16,364 bases of DNA from CAYSCZ01 sp964429655 (GCA_964429655.1 CAYSCZ010000069.1:1-16364), one strand, 5' to 3'. Numbered from the stretch's first letter, positions 1-8,289 are shown. Numbers and translations are program-made. The notes: a model not told the origin generated them from the sequence alone.

Positions 1-605
1 TGGGAGCAGGTTTTGAAGTGTTGGGTAATGAACCAATTGCCAGTGTTGGATTAGGCAGAACCTATGGATTGGAATTTCTCTACCAAAAGAAACTCACTAA
101 TCGCTCCTATGCCATTCTCGCCTACACGTTATTTAAAAGTGAATATACAGCTTTTGACAATGATAGTTATCTTCCAAGTGCCTGGGATAGTAGGCATCTA
201 CTCACTTTCACAGGGGGATATCAGCTTGGAAAAAATTGGGAGTTGAGCACTCGATTACGCTATCTTTACCGAACACCTTTTGCGCCTGTAAATGTTGAAG
301 CTACCAACGAGCAAAATACTTATCCGATACTATTGATTGACTATTCTAAATTTGGCGAAGAATCTCTTGATTCCTTTACACAATTAGATCTGAGGATTGA
401 TAAGAAATGGAACTTCTCGAAGTGGACATTCAATGTCTTTTTTGAAGTACAAAATGTATTGGCCCAGCAAATTCCTGAACCACCTATTTACGGTTTGGAC
501 AGAACTGAGGCTGGACAAATAGTGAACCCTCAACGGGTAGTAGAAGTTGAGGAAATTGCCAATTCAACTCCCCTGCCATCCATTGGAATCGTGATTGATT
601 TTTAA
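1..605 (+). CDS. TonB-dependent receptor-like outer membrane protein, C-terminal part (5' end outside window)
   Basis: The reading frame is open to the left edge, so only about the last 200 residues of the protein are present. They read as the end of an outer-membrane beta-barrel: alternating aromatic/polar strands, a YLPSAWDSRHLL stretch and a LDLRIDKKW...FEVQNVL stretch, both typical of Bacteroidota TonB-dependent receptors with an N-terminal carboxypeptidase-regulatory domain, and a terminal Phe (IVIDF) as expected for the BAM recognition signal. Such receptors import large nutrients or siderophores with energy from TonB-ExbBD. The plug and substrate-specific regions lie outside the window, so the ligand cannot be inferred. 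A GTG at position 18 is in frame but is not the true start, since the frame continues upstream in receptor-like sequence. No terminator hairpin was seen after the stop. Confidence 0.88.
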   Translation, partial: GAGFEVLGNEPIASVGLGRTYGLEFLYQKKLTNRSYAILAYTLFKSEYTAFDNDSYLPSAWDSRHLLTFTGGYQLGKNWELSTRLRYLYRTPFAPVNVEATNEQNTYPILLIDYSKFGEESLDSFTQLDLRIDKKWNFSKWTFNVFFEVQNVLAQQIPEPPIYGLDRTEAGQIVNPQRVVEVEEIANSTPLPSIGIVIDF

Positions 606-805
606 GAGTAGTAATGCAACTATTGATAATTAAGATAATAACAACTAAGCTCAACAGCATCTAAGAAAACATGGGGTGGTAAGTGGTTTTTGTTAGGTTC
701 GTTCTTCGTAGCTACTTTAGATTTCGGTAAACAAGAAAATGCCAAATTTTAATTTTAGCACTCTGCATGAAGTTTAGTTGCGTAAACCCTCCCCGGCCAG
801 CTTTT

Positions 806-970
806 CTACCTCCCGGTATATTTTTCCCAAATCTCTGCTTTAGTGCAACCGGAATCTAATAATTCCCGAATGATCTGATGTTTTTCTGTTTCGGTGAAAT
901 ATTTATTTGGCTTTTGAATGATGATTTTACCGCTTCCTAATCCTGAAATAACTTTACTTTTTATATCCAT
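806..970 (-). pseudogene. Truncated IS3-type transposase OrfA (helix-turn-helix part), 54 codons
   Basis: An ATG at 970 opens a 54-residue frame ending in TAG at 806-808. The product contains VISGLGSGKIIIQKPNKYF, then FTETEKHQIIRELLDSGCTK and AEIWEKYTGR, which match the N-terminal helix-turn-helix portion of OrfA transposases common in Bacteroidota IS3-family elements. A full OrfA is roughly twice this length and is followed by an OrfB with a DDE integrase core; neither the rest of OrfA nor OrfB is present. Shifting to the -1 frame at codon 53 adds only 12 residues (stop at 774-776), so the truncation looks like a real deletion and not one error. The fragment cannot transpose. The family assignment comes from recalled sequence likeness and was not checked by search. 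Confidence 0.7.
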
Positions 971-1006
971 TTTTACACGTTTTAGTGTAAACCTATTTTA
1001 GGACAA
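806..1006 (-). mobile_element. Remnant of an IS3-like insertion sequence (left end only)
   Basis: Read on the minus strand, the DNA before the truncated orfA runs TTGTCCTAAAATAGG then TTTACACT, the kind of terminal sequence found upstream of orfA in Bacteroidota IS3-type elements. The right end is not identifiable; a GGGTTTACGC near 790-780 resembles the interior of the end but is not a convincing partner. The exact outer boundary and any target duplication cannot be set from this window. Confidence 0.45.
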
Positions 1007-1276
1007 GACATCCTCACTGAATACGCTTGAACTCATCATATTTTAAAGTTGAAGAAAAGTTATCCACACAAAACCTGTAAGCGTATTTCATGAGACTTCA
1101 ATTTATATCTTTTGCATCAGGACCTGGCTATGCTGACAGAATGCTTAACTGCTCCGCAACCACCGTGGATGAGCCTTCATTAAGTTGGCACTAACGGAAA
1201 TTTAACCCCATTATAGCCTGTTTTTTTCTTTAGCCGGACAAGTGCACGGATTGGTTGTGGGTTACCCATTATTTGT

Positions 1277-2836
1277 CTAAAGCGCATGCTTATCCTCTGT
1301 TAACAATATTCCTTTTTCCAGGGCCACTTTATTGGCGGTATCAACCAGCTGGCCCGAGATAATGATTTCGCGTGCTTTATTCATATCATCTGCAAAAACC
1401 CGGTCTTCTTCGGCATGGTCGATCCGTGAGCGTATCAGGTAGTGACAGGCTTCCAGGATAATACCTGATTTCATGGGCTTTCGATAATCAAATGCCTGTG
1501 CAGCACAGATCATCTCCACAGCCAGTATATTTTCCAGGTTATTGATGATTTGGTTCAGCTTTCTGGCGCTTATTGACCCCATGCTGACATGGTCCTCTTG
1601 GCCTAAGGATGTGGGGATACTGTCGGCACTGGCGGGGAAGCAAATGCTTTTATTTTCAGCCACCAGTGCAGCAGAGGTATATTGAGGTATCATAAAACCG
1701 GAGTTGATACCGGTATTTTTCATCAGCAGTTTTGGCAGGCCATCTGCCCCGCCCTGTAGGAGCAGGTAGGTCCTCCGGTCAGAAATATTCCCCAGCTCAC
1801 AAGCAGCTATAGATAAATAGTCGATGGGCACTGCCAGTAATTCCCCATGGAAATTGCCGCCGCTAATCGCTTTTTTATCACTGATGATGATGGGGTTATC
1901 TGTGACGGCATTCATTTCTATTTCCAGTAGCTCCTTCAGGTGCAGCCAGGCATTCCTCACTGTTCCATGCACCTGGGGCATGCATCGAATCGAATAAGGA
2001 TCCTGCACCCTACCACAATTGGCATGGGAAGCCACCATTTCAGAGTTTTTTAGCAAGATGCGAAGCCTCTGTGCCACATATATCGAACCTTCGAAGGGCC
2101 TGATGTCGTGGAGCTCTTTTTCAAATGGCCGGGCTGATCCTAATACCCCTTCCAGGCTCATAGCACCTACAATGTCTGCAGTATCCAGGCAATTAAGTAA
2201 GCGCTGGATGCCCAAAATGCTAAATGCCTGGATAAATTGAGTGCCGTTAATTAAGGCAAGCCCTTCTTTAGCCCCCAACTCGACAGGCTTTAACTGATGT
2301 TTTTTCAGAACTTCACCTGAATCACGGTACACTCCATTTTCGCATACTTTACCAAGCCCAATCAGGGGCAGAAATAAATGAGCCAGTGGGGCCAGGTCTC
2401 CAGATGCACCTACAGACCCTTGCTGGGGCACCAAGGGAATGATATCATGCTCCAGGTGCCACTGGATCCGCTCCAGCACTTTCATGGAGATGCCTGAATA
2501 GCCTTTTGATAGTGCGTGTATTTTTGTGATCATCATCAGCTTCACTACTTCCCGGGGTGTGGCCTCACCCACACCAACACTATGGCTCCTCAGTATATTT
2601 TCCTGCAGACTTTTGGTTTGCCCTTTATTGATGATAGTAGTGCATAGCGGGCCAAATCCAGTGTTAACGCCATAAACAACCTCCCCTCTATTGATGATAT
2701 TTTGGACGTTTGCAGCGCTTTTTTCTATGAGATGCTTTGCAGCATCATTAAATGCACCATGAAAGCTTCCATCTATAAGATTAAAGGCAGTAGAAACACC
2801 CAGAGTGTCGCTGCCATAAAAAAATGTTTTAGTCAC
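1277..2836 (-). CDS. hutH: Histidine ammonia-lyase (histidase)
   Basis: The 519-residue protein eliminates ammonia from L-histidine to give urocanate, the first step of histidine breakdown. The family signature GSVGASGDLAPLAH is present, with Ala144-Ser145-Gly146 as the tripeptide that cyclises to the MIO electrophile. Other family landmarks are YGVNTGFG (55-62), INGTQ (196-200), QDPYSIRCMPQVHG (278-291), DNP (313-315), GGNFHG (326-331) and QEDHVSMG (413-420). RSH at 83-85 carries the Ser-His pair usual in histidases, whereas tyrosine lyases have His-Leu there. The start is GTG at 2836: an in-frame TAA lies three codons upstream and the next in-frame Met is near residue 100. It is the last gene of a close-packed run, 20 bp after the membrane-TPR gene. 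No hutU, hutI or hutG lies nearby. Its GC content looks higher than that of the pab genes. A tyrosine ammonia-lyase role is less likely. Confidence 0.93.
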   Translation of the reverse strand: MTKTFFYGSDTLGVSTAFNLIDGSFHGAFNDAAKHLIEKSAANVQNIINRGEVVYGVNTGFGPLCTTIINKGQTKSLQENILRSHSVGVGEATPREVVKLMMITKIHALSKGYSGISMKVLERIQWHLEHDIIPLVPQQGSVGASGDLAPLAHLFLPLIGLGKVCENGVYRDSGEVLKKHQLKPVELGAKEGLALINGTQFIQAFSILGIQRLLNCLDTADIVGAMSLEGVLGSARPFEKELHDIRPFEGSIYVAQRLRILLKNSEMVASHANCGRVQDPYSIRCMPQVHGTVRNAWLHLKELLEIEMNAVTDNPIIISDKKAISGGNFHGELLAVPIDYLSIAACELGNISDRRTYLLLQGGADGLPKLLMKNTGINSGFMIPQYTSAALVAENKSICFPASADSIPTSLGQEDHVSMGSISARKLNQIINNLENILAVEMICAAQAFDYRKPMKSGIILEACHYLIRSRIDHAEEDRVFADDMNKAREIIISGQLVDTANKVALEKGILLTEDKHAL

Positions 2837-2856
2837 AGTTTTTTATTTAAAAGATA

Positions 2857-5748
2857 CTAAAAAAACCATTGGGCTTCTTCATCCTCAATACGCTTCTTAC
2901 TTGTAAAGTACTCAAATTTTATCTTTTCATATTCCTCTTTAGGAAGATAAGTAGAGGACTTATCCAGTGCGTCTTCCGCATAATCATACAACCTATTGGA
3001 CAGGGCTTCAAAAATGTATGCTTTGGTAAGCAGCGGGGAATACTTATTGAAATCTTTTGCCTTCAGTAAAATATCATAAGCTTTCAGGGAGTTGTCCTGC
3101 ACTTCCCTGAAGTATCTTGCCCAGGCGATGACCTGTCTTTCATCAAAAGGATTAATGTACCCAAATATCCCAATCTTCTCTTTCTCAGTCGTATAGTCTA
3201 GGGTGACCTGAAAGCTATTTTTCTCCCGATCGATTTTTTCATTGAGTCCTGGATGCAGCGATTTCATACTATTTACCTTATTCCACAGCTCAGATGTTAT
3301 AAAGTTTTTGTCATATTCAAGAAAGTGTTTTATGAGTGTGAGATAAGATAGCGCCCTGTAATTCTTATTCTCGATAGATTCTATGAACCTTACCAGATCG
3401 TTATATAAATAATCCTGCTTTCTAAACCTGACAAATTGATACTTTAAGCGGTCCTCTTCATTTTCCATATCTATTAAATCCGCCAGAAGAATTCCCAGCA
3501 TATCGCCTGCCATTTCTTGTAACGATGAATCTCCCACAATAGCCTGCTGCCACGCTCTGGTTGCCTGTATGCGCTCCCCGGCTTCTCCAAGTGCTATGGG
3601 CAGGTTAATATTACTATCTTCATATTTTTTAATATATGCTTCTTCGAAAAAGTCGACTGCCAGTTTAGGCGCATTTTGTTCTAAGGCCCATGTTCCAAGC
3701 ACATGATTAAAATAACCGGATTTAGCGGAATAATCGTGGGACATTAAGTCAAGCTGAAAAAATGCTTCTGCAACATGCCCGGATTTGTAAAGCAGATTGG
3801 CTAAAGTAAACCCAATCACCGGTCTGTAATCAGCATTTGCAGGGTGTTGATAACAGCTTCTCAGCGCTTTAAGTACCTCAGGGTCAGTCTCTGTGATGGC
3901 TACGTTGTTAAGATAGGAAAGTGTGTGGGCATTTAGAGTAGAATCAACCTCCATCAAATCCACATCTAAGTCATGATGCCTGTTCACCGCTGCTAATGCC
4001 AGTAGGTTTGCTTTTGTGGGAAATTGGTCCGTATAGGCAAGCATTTGTTTTATGGTGTCCTTGCTTAGATCAAGGGAAGCCTGCGCGTAAAGGTTGTAAA
4101 GATTAATTATTGAAGTCTCGTTCTTTTGATTAAAGAAGGTGAAAGCACTATCTAAAAGATCGGTTTGAGCATAAAGTAATCCGAGGTTGTTTTTAATGGG
4201 TTTACTATCAGGAAATACTTCAAGGCCTGCCTGCAGGGCGAAGAGGGATTTAAAAAAAAGATTTTCCTGCTCATAAGTTTTGGCCTGCCGAATGAAAGAG
4301 TATTCTGAAGGGTTTCTATCTGCTGCCAGCCCATAAAAATAGTTTGCTTCCAGGATTTCATTTTTTTTAGCATGTATCTCAGCAAGTTTGTAGCACGATC
4401 TATGATTATGGTAACCATATATACTTCCTTCTTCATAATATTGATGCGCAAGAAAATCTTCACCTAATATTTCATATAGATCCGCGATGGCATTCAGGGT
4501 TCCCGCCTTGCTTAATTCGTAGGTGATTTTATGGTGATAAAAGAACAAACCAAAGGCTATAACTAACCCACCGATGATGGCTGTGACATATGGGAAGTGC
4601 CGTTCTTTGTATACAATCTTGTGAACCTGAAGATTTTTCATCAATGGGTCAATAAAATTGGATAAGGTATAAAAGAAAAACAGAAAGCTCATACCAATGT
4701 GCGTGAATATGATGATCTCTTCAAATGCTTCAATAACAGGGTCGTTGGCTAATAAGTATTGAATACTTAAAGTACCCAGGGCCAAAATCCCAAGAACAAG
4801 AAAAAAGAAGCCGCCGAAAGGTTTGAACGGCGTGGTGATTGAAAAAAATGGTGTTTTATGTCTAAAGGTCCAAAAGGCAATCCAGGTAGATATGATAAAC
4901 AGCCAATAAGGTGGCAAGTAAAATATATTCCAATCAAAAATTCCTTTTATGTGGGTATAGGTAACTAAAAGGTTTAGTATGTAAATGACTGATAAAATGA
5001 CGAAGTGTGTGCCACTTTTACCATCCAGGCTGGATTTTGCATTATTGGTCATACTTAAAATAAAATAGATTATTTCATGCGAGATGAATAAAATAAATAA
5101 GATGGTAAGGATGAGTGAAAGTGATAACCCATAGGTAGCCAGATACAGAAATGGCTGATCAACTTCTGAATAGAAATTTATGATCAGATAGATTACAAGT
5201 GTGCTAAAGGTGAAGGTAAGGATCCTGGACCAGAAGCCCGTGTACTTTCCATAGGCCTGGAAATAATAACTTGGAAGGACATATGCGATGAATACCGGCA
5301 GCAGAACTTTTTTATCCAACCAGCCAAAAAGCATGACTTGTTCCCATGCCATGGTATTAATACCCAACATAAATAAAACCATGGCTATTAAATACCAGAA
5401 CCTTTTGAAGTAGGTTATCGAGGTCAGGCAAACGATAAGAGCAAATGATAATAAAATCAACTGTAGTATGTAGAAGGCTGGTTTTATCTGGATAAGCCCT
5501 CCGTCAAAGTATTGGCTTACAAGATAAACCTGCCCTTTTACCTGCAGGTTAAACAACCCGACGTTAACATCATAAACTGGAACGTCAACTAATATTGTTT
5601 CACTTGTTTTGTACCAATCAATGGCAAGATCATAACCAGCGAACCAGGCATACAATAAAAAAAATGAGATTGAAAATAGTGTTACTGAAAAAAACCAGAA
5701 TAATACCTTATAATCCCATCTCCAATTACGCCAGTAGTACCAATTCAT
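2857..5748 (-). CDS. Large multi-pass inner membrane protein with C-terminal TPR-like repeats, function unknown
   Basis: This 963-residue protein was not matched to a named family. The first ~405 residues hold about ten or eleven hydrophobic segments (near 15-36, 90-112, 117-135, 148-166, 176-194, 200-232, 247-266, 279-296, 311-334, 345-368, 386-405), with a ~50-residue polar loop after the first. From ~415 to the end it is soluble and mostly helical, with tetratricopeptide-like units clearest at about 417-445, 450-480, 484-515 and 516-548 (for example ADLYEILGEDFLAHQYYEEG and NNLGLLYAQTDLLDSAFTFF). The order suggests a membrane anchor or channel presenting a long protein-binding superhelix. 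The ATG directly follows the gatC stop (TAA-ATG), which fits translational coupling, and hutH follows after 20 bp. No catalytic motif was seen. Orientation of the TPR part across the membrane is unresolved. Confidence 0.8.
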   Translation of the reverse strand: MNWYYWRNWRWDYKVLFWFFSVTLFSISFFLLYAWFAGYDLAIDWYKTSETILVDVPVYDVNVGLFNLQVKGQVYLVSQYFDGGLIQIKPAFYILQLILLSFALIVCLTSITYFKRFWYLIAMVLFMLGINTMAWEQVMLFGWLDKKVLLPVFIAYVLPSYYFQAYGKYTGFWSRILTFTFSTLVIYLIINFYSEVDQPFLYLATYGLSLSLILTILFILFISHEIIYFILSMTNNAKSSLDGKSGTHFVILSVIYILNLLVTYTHIKGIFDWNIFYLPPYWLFIISTWIAFWTFRHKTPFFSITTPFKPFGGFFFLVLGILALGTLSIQYLLANDPVIEAFEEIIIFTHIGMSFLFFFYTLSNFIDPLMKNLQVHKIVYKERHFPYVTAIIGGLVIAFGLFFYHHKITYELSKAGTLNAIADLYEILGEDFLAHQYYEEGSIYGYHNHRSCYKLAEIHAKKNEILEANYFYGLAADRNPSEYSFIRQAKTYEQENLFFKSLFALQAGLEVFPDSKPIKNNLGLLYAQTDLLDSAFTFFNQKNETSIINLYNLYAQASLDLSKDTIKQMLAYTDQFPTKANLLALAAVNRHHDLDVDLMEVDSTLNAHTLSYLNNVAITETDPEVLKALRSCYQHPANADYRPVIGFTLANLLYKSGHVAEAFFQLDLMSHDYSAKSGYFNHVLGTWALEQNAPKLAVDFFEEAYIKKYEDSNINLPIALGEAGERIQATRAWQQAIVGDSSLQEMAGDMLGILLADLIDMENEEDRLKYQFVRFRKQDYLYNDLVRFIESIENKNYRALSYLTLIKHFLEYDKNFITSELWNKVNSMKSLHPGLNEKIDREKNSFQVTLDYTTEKEKIGIFGYINPFDERQVIAWARYFREVQDNSLKAYDILLKAKDFNKYSPLLTKAYIFEALSNRLYDYAEDALDKSSTYLPKEEYEKIKFEYFTSKKRIEDEEAQWFF

Positions 5749-6039
5749 TTATTGATCAATCACTTTCGGTACCCTGAAATAATCAGAGTCTTTTTTAGGG
5801 GCATTCAGTAATGCCCTATCATGTGGTAGATGTTCACCCACAACATCTTCCCGGAAGACATTCATTTCATGTGACATGTTGGTCAGTGGTTCGATACCTT
5901 CCGTATCTACTTCTTCAAGTTTTTCCACCCAGGTTAAAATTTCTTCCATGTCTTTAATCATCTGTCCTTCTGATGCAGGATCAAATTCAAGACGTGCCAA
6001 ATGAGCGATTCGGTGTAATGTATCTCGGTTAATTTTCAT
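5749..6039 (-). CDS. gatC: Asp-tRNA(Asn)/Glu-tRNA(Gln) amidotransferase subunit C
   Basis: GatC is the small subunit of the GatCAB transamidase, which converts Glu-tRNA(Gln) and Asp-tRNA(Asn) to the amide forms; GatC wraps around and stabilises the GatA-GatB interface. The 96-residue length is normal. Family landmarks are IAHLARLEF (11-19), the helical MEEILTWVEKLEEVDT (31-46), PLTN (51-54), FRED (62-65) and the C-terminal LLNAPKKDSDYFRVPKVI (77-94). The gene lies 21 bp after plsC and its TAA stop abuts the ATG of the membrane-TPR gene. gatA and gatB are not in the window, so the subunits are made from separate loci, which is common. No Shine-Dalgarno sequence precedes it. Confidence 0.95.
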   Translation of the reverse strand: MKINRDTLHRIAHLARLEFDPASEGQMIKDMEEILTWVEKLEEVDTEGIEPLTNMSHEMNVFREDVVGEHLPHDRALLNAPKKDSDYFRVPKVIDQ

Positions 6040-6060
6040 GTGACAATATTACTAAATAGA

Positions 6061-6807
6061 TCAAACTTTAAATTCATGTAATAACTCTTCGGGGAAATAA
6101 CGCGCCAATTCACCCTGAATAATATGTCTGACTTCATTTTTCATGAAAACCATGTCTTTAAATTTTTCCGGATATTGAGGTTCATGAAATATAACCTTGG
6201 AAAGATGCTTGCTAATAATAAGATCGTCCTTTTTAGGATGTATTTTCCAGTTAAATGGTATAATCACGGGTATGATGGGAATATTTTCTTCAAAGGCTAG
6301 CTTAAAAGCGCCATTTTTAAAGTTTGCCAGACGGGGAGGATTGGGTGATACCCTTCCGCCCTCAGGATATACTGCTATGCTAAAACCTGACTTCAACGCT
6401 TTTCGGGCCTCCTCTATACTATTATATCTGCTTTTCGGGCTTTCTCGGTCCACGGCGATATGGTAGTTTCGAAACATATATCCAAACAATGGAATTTTGG
6501 TCAGGGAATGTTTGCCTATGAATTTGAAGGGCTGAGGAAAAAATCCCAGGGATGGCGTATCAAAGAAAGAAAAATGATTGGCACATAGAATGTATGCCTG
6601 GTTTTTATCCGGCTTAAATCGCCATTCAATATCAACAGGCAAAAAAGAAATCTTGAAAAATGTTTTTGCCCACCAGTTATTCATTTTCAGTGCGGAATTG
6701 TAGAAGGCCGGTATATGTATGCCCAAGATAAATAAAGGGAAGATCAACAGGAATAATCCTGCAAATGCACTGAGGACATAATATGAATAAAATTTTTGCC
6801 TGTACAT
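6061..6807 (-). CDS. plsC: 1-acyl-sn-glycerol-3-phosphate acyltransferase family protein
   Basis: The protein transfers an acyl chain to lysophosphatidic acid or a related lysolipid at the inner membrane. All four acyltransferase blocks are visible in 248 residues: NHFSFFD (77-83, the HX4D catalytic motif with His78 and Asp83), VDRESP (119-124), YPEGGR (147-152, the acceptor-phosphate motif, usually FPEGTR, so Gly replaces Thr) and IPIIPVIIP (176-184). One hydrophobic segment near 8-32 should anchor it. The start at ATG 6807 is supported by a promoter box ending only four bases upstream. It is the first gene of the plsC-gatC-TPR-hutH run and is divergent from the epimerase gene. Bacteroidota often have several paralogues, so it may act on another lipid. 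Confidence 0.88.
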   Translation of the reverse strand: MYRQKFYSYYVLSAFAGLFLLIFPLFILGIHIPAFYNSALKMNNWWAKTFFKISFLPVDIEWRFKPDKNQAYILCANHFSFFDTPSLGFFPQPFKFIGKHSLTKIPLFGYMFRNYHIAVDRESPKSRYNSIEEARKALKSGFSIAVYPEGGRVSPNPPRLANFKNGAFKLAFEENIPIIPVIIPFNWKIHPKKDDLIISKHLSKVIFHEPQYPEKFKDMVFMKNEVRHIIQGELARYFPEELLHEFKV

Positions 6808-6811
6808 GGTG

Positions 6812-6838
6812 CAAAAGTAAGAAAAACAAATACTGCAA
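6812..6838 (-). promoter_or_regulatory. Bacteroidota-type promoter for plsC, near-leaderless
   Basis: On the minus strand TACTTTTG (6819-6812) matches the Bacteroidota -7 consensus TAnnTTTG exactly, and a TTG (6838-6836) lies 16 bp upstream as the -33 element. Only four bases separate the -7 box from the plsC ATG, so transcription would begin at or within a few bases of the start codon. Confidence 0.6.
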
Positions 6839-6937
6839 TGGTTAGTGAATTTCTAATTAAATCATTATTTCGTTTTTAATCATAACTTAGGATTTCCATA
6901 ATACTATTTTTAGGTTAAATACTATACCCATAGCAAA

Positions 6938-8068
6938 ATGACACAGAAGATTGATCGCATCGAATTATTTCACGCCAGCTTAAAACTTAAACATCCATTC
7001 ATCACTGCTCTCGGGCAAAGAACGCATACCAATAACATTATGCTAAAGATATCAACCAGCGAAGGGCTTGAAGGCTGGGGAGAATGTGCGCCATTTCCAC
7101 CGATCACAGGTGAAACCGTGGATACATGTTTTATAACCGGTCGATTGATTGGTGAGCAACTACTTGGAAAAGATCCTATGGATATCGAAGGGATCAGCGC
7201 ATTAATGGATAAAATTATTTATGGGAATACGGGTATAAAATGTGCATTTGATATTGCCTTGTATGATATGGCCTCTAAACATGCAGGCAAGCCCTTATAT
7301 AAATTTCTTGGTGGAAGAAGTGGTAAGATAATTACAACGGATTACACGGTGAGCTTATCAGACCCTGAAAAGATGGCCAACGATGCCATCGATGTCTTCG
7401 ATAGAGGCTTTCCTGCCATTAAAGTTAAGCTCGGGTCAGAAGGAACAAAGGACGTAGAGCGTATAAAAGCCATTCGTGATGCAGTTGGGTTTGGTATTGC
7501 GATACGTATAGATGCCAATCAGGGATGGGAACCTGAGGAGGCGATAAATGCCTTAAAGATGCTGGAAGGATATAACATCCAATATTGCGAAGAGCCAATT
7601 TCCAGGAAGCGATATCTCGAACTGGAGAAGGTGATTAAATCTTCACCAATAAAGATAATGGCTGATGAATCAGTGTTCGATCATTGGGATGCCCGTAAGA
7701 TGTTAAAACTTGGATTGTGTAATATGATTAACCTCAAGCTGGGCAAATCTTCTGGTTTTGTAAAAGCCCTGAAAATTATTGATGAAGCTGAAAAATACAA
7801 TGTGGCGATGCAGGTTGGTGGGTTTTTGGAATCCAGGTTGTTGTTTACTGCAAATTGCCATCTGGCCTTCTGTTCGGACCTAATAACCCATTTTGACCTT
7901 GATAGTCCGTTGTTACTGGCTATTGATCCAATCATTGGAGGGATGGAGTACTTGGCAAATTGGGAAGTTAAACTGCCAAACGCACCGGGGCTGGGGTTAA
8001 CAGTAGATAAAGACTTTCTGAATGATTTAAGTAAGGAAGAGATTTGTGAGCAAAGCAATTATTATTGA
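6938..8068 (+). CDS. Dipeptide epimerase (L-Ala-D/L-Glu epimerase type), enolase superfamily
   Basis: The 376-residue protein belongs to the muconate-lactonising subgroup of the enolase superfamily. Catalytic lysines are in IKVKLG (K162 and K164) and NLKLGKSSG (K267); Mg2+ ligands are Asp192 (RIDANQGW), Glu219 (CEEP) and Asp243 (MADES). HFDLDSP carries a DXD pair (D320, D322), the signature that binds the substrate alpha-ammonium group in dipeptide epimerases, which separates this gene from muconate cycloisomerases and o-succinylbenzoate synthase. The expected role is to epimerise L-Ala-D-Glu from murein peptides to L-Ala-L-Glu in the cytoplasm so that the peptide can be degraded; Bacteroidota members may prefer other dipeptides. 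The gene stands alone and is divergent from plsC, with 130 bp between starts. No murein peptide transporter or peptidase is adjacent. Confidence 0.88.
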   Translation: MTQKIDRIELFHASLKLKHPFITALGQRTHTNNIMLKISTSEGLEGWGECAPFPPITGETVDTCFITGRLIGEQLLGKDPMDIEGISALMDKIIYGNTGIKCAFDIALYDMASKHAGKPLYKFLGGRSGKIITTDYTVSLSDPEKMANDAIDVFDRGFPAIKVKLGSEGTKDVERIKAIRDAVGFGIAIRIDANQGWEPEEAINALKMLEGYNIQYCEEPISRKRYLELEKVIKSSPIKIMADESVFDHWDARKMLKLGLCNMINLKLGKSSGFVKALKIIDEAEKYNVAMQVGGFLESRLLFTANCHLAFCSDLITHFDLDSPLLLAIDPIIGGMEYLANWEVKLPNAPGLGLTVDKDFLNDLSKEEICEQSNYY

Positions 8069-8128
8069 AATCAAATCACCCATTTATCAACACTATTTCA
8101 GCACCGAAAAGGGTTTTTTAATGTACTT

Positions 8129-8188
8129 ATGTACCTTATTTGTACCTCGTAAATATAAGTCATTGATAATCAATACTAATTACTTTCT
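8129..8188 (+). repeat. Imperfect direct repeat, left copy, upstream of higBA
   Basis: The block starts ATGTACC-N3-TTTGTACCTCG, continues through a near-palindrome ATTGA-TA-ATCAAT and ends ACTTTCT. A matching block in the same orientation lies at 9187-9247. The first 21 bp match at 19 positions, the central 13 bp at 11, and the last 9 bases at all. Two TGTACC motifs are spaced 11 bp apart in both copies. Confidence 0.65.
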
Positions 8189-8289
8189 ATTTAATATTTC
8201 GAAGTGGATAATTATGGGTTCTTAATTTGGGCAGGTTTGAGAGAACAATAGCAGAACATTACCAAAGAAGTTATAATACAGCTATTTAA

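Larger units (their letters stand above)
606..1276. other. 671-bp gene-poor interval with an IS relic
   Basis: No intact gene was recognised. The middle (806-1006) carries the transposase fragment listed separately. To its right, 1020-1028 (AATACGCTT) and 1079-1087 (AAGCGTATT) form a 9-bp inverted repeat around a single perfect DnaA-box 9-mer (1060-1068, TTATCCACA). A 29-codon minus-strand reading frame (1269-1180) starts 7 nt after the hutH stop, but its product resembles nothing I know. No T-tract hairpin that could terminate the hutH operon was found. Confidence 0.6.

Noticed and set aside
1060..1068. TTATCCACA as evidence for a replication origin
   Set aside because: Only one box is present, with no dnaA, no AT-rich unwinding element and no cluster of boxes; a single 9-mer can occur by chance.
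1258..1268. TGGGTTACCCA palindrome just after the hutH stop
   Set aside because: The arms are 5 bp with a 1-nt centre and no T-tract follows on the minus strand, so it is not a credible terminator.
1180..1269. 29-codon minus-strand frame after hutH
   Set aside because: Too short, no recognisable sequence, no promoter and next to IS debris; not called as a gene.
1277..2836. Tyrosine ammonia-lyase of a flexirubin or aryl polyene cluster
   Set aside because: The Ser-His pair at the selectivity position fits histidase, and no ketosynthase, acyl carrier or other polyene gene lies nearby.
4152..4463. 103-codon minus-strand frame inside the membrane-TPR gene
   Set aside because: Same strand but different frame within a long coding region whose TPR pattern is continuous across it.
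7681..8058. 125-codon minus-strand open frame
   Set aside because: It lies wholly inside the epimerase gene on the other strand, and its translation has no recognisable motif; the sense strand carries all the enolase motifs.
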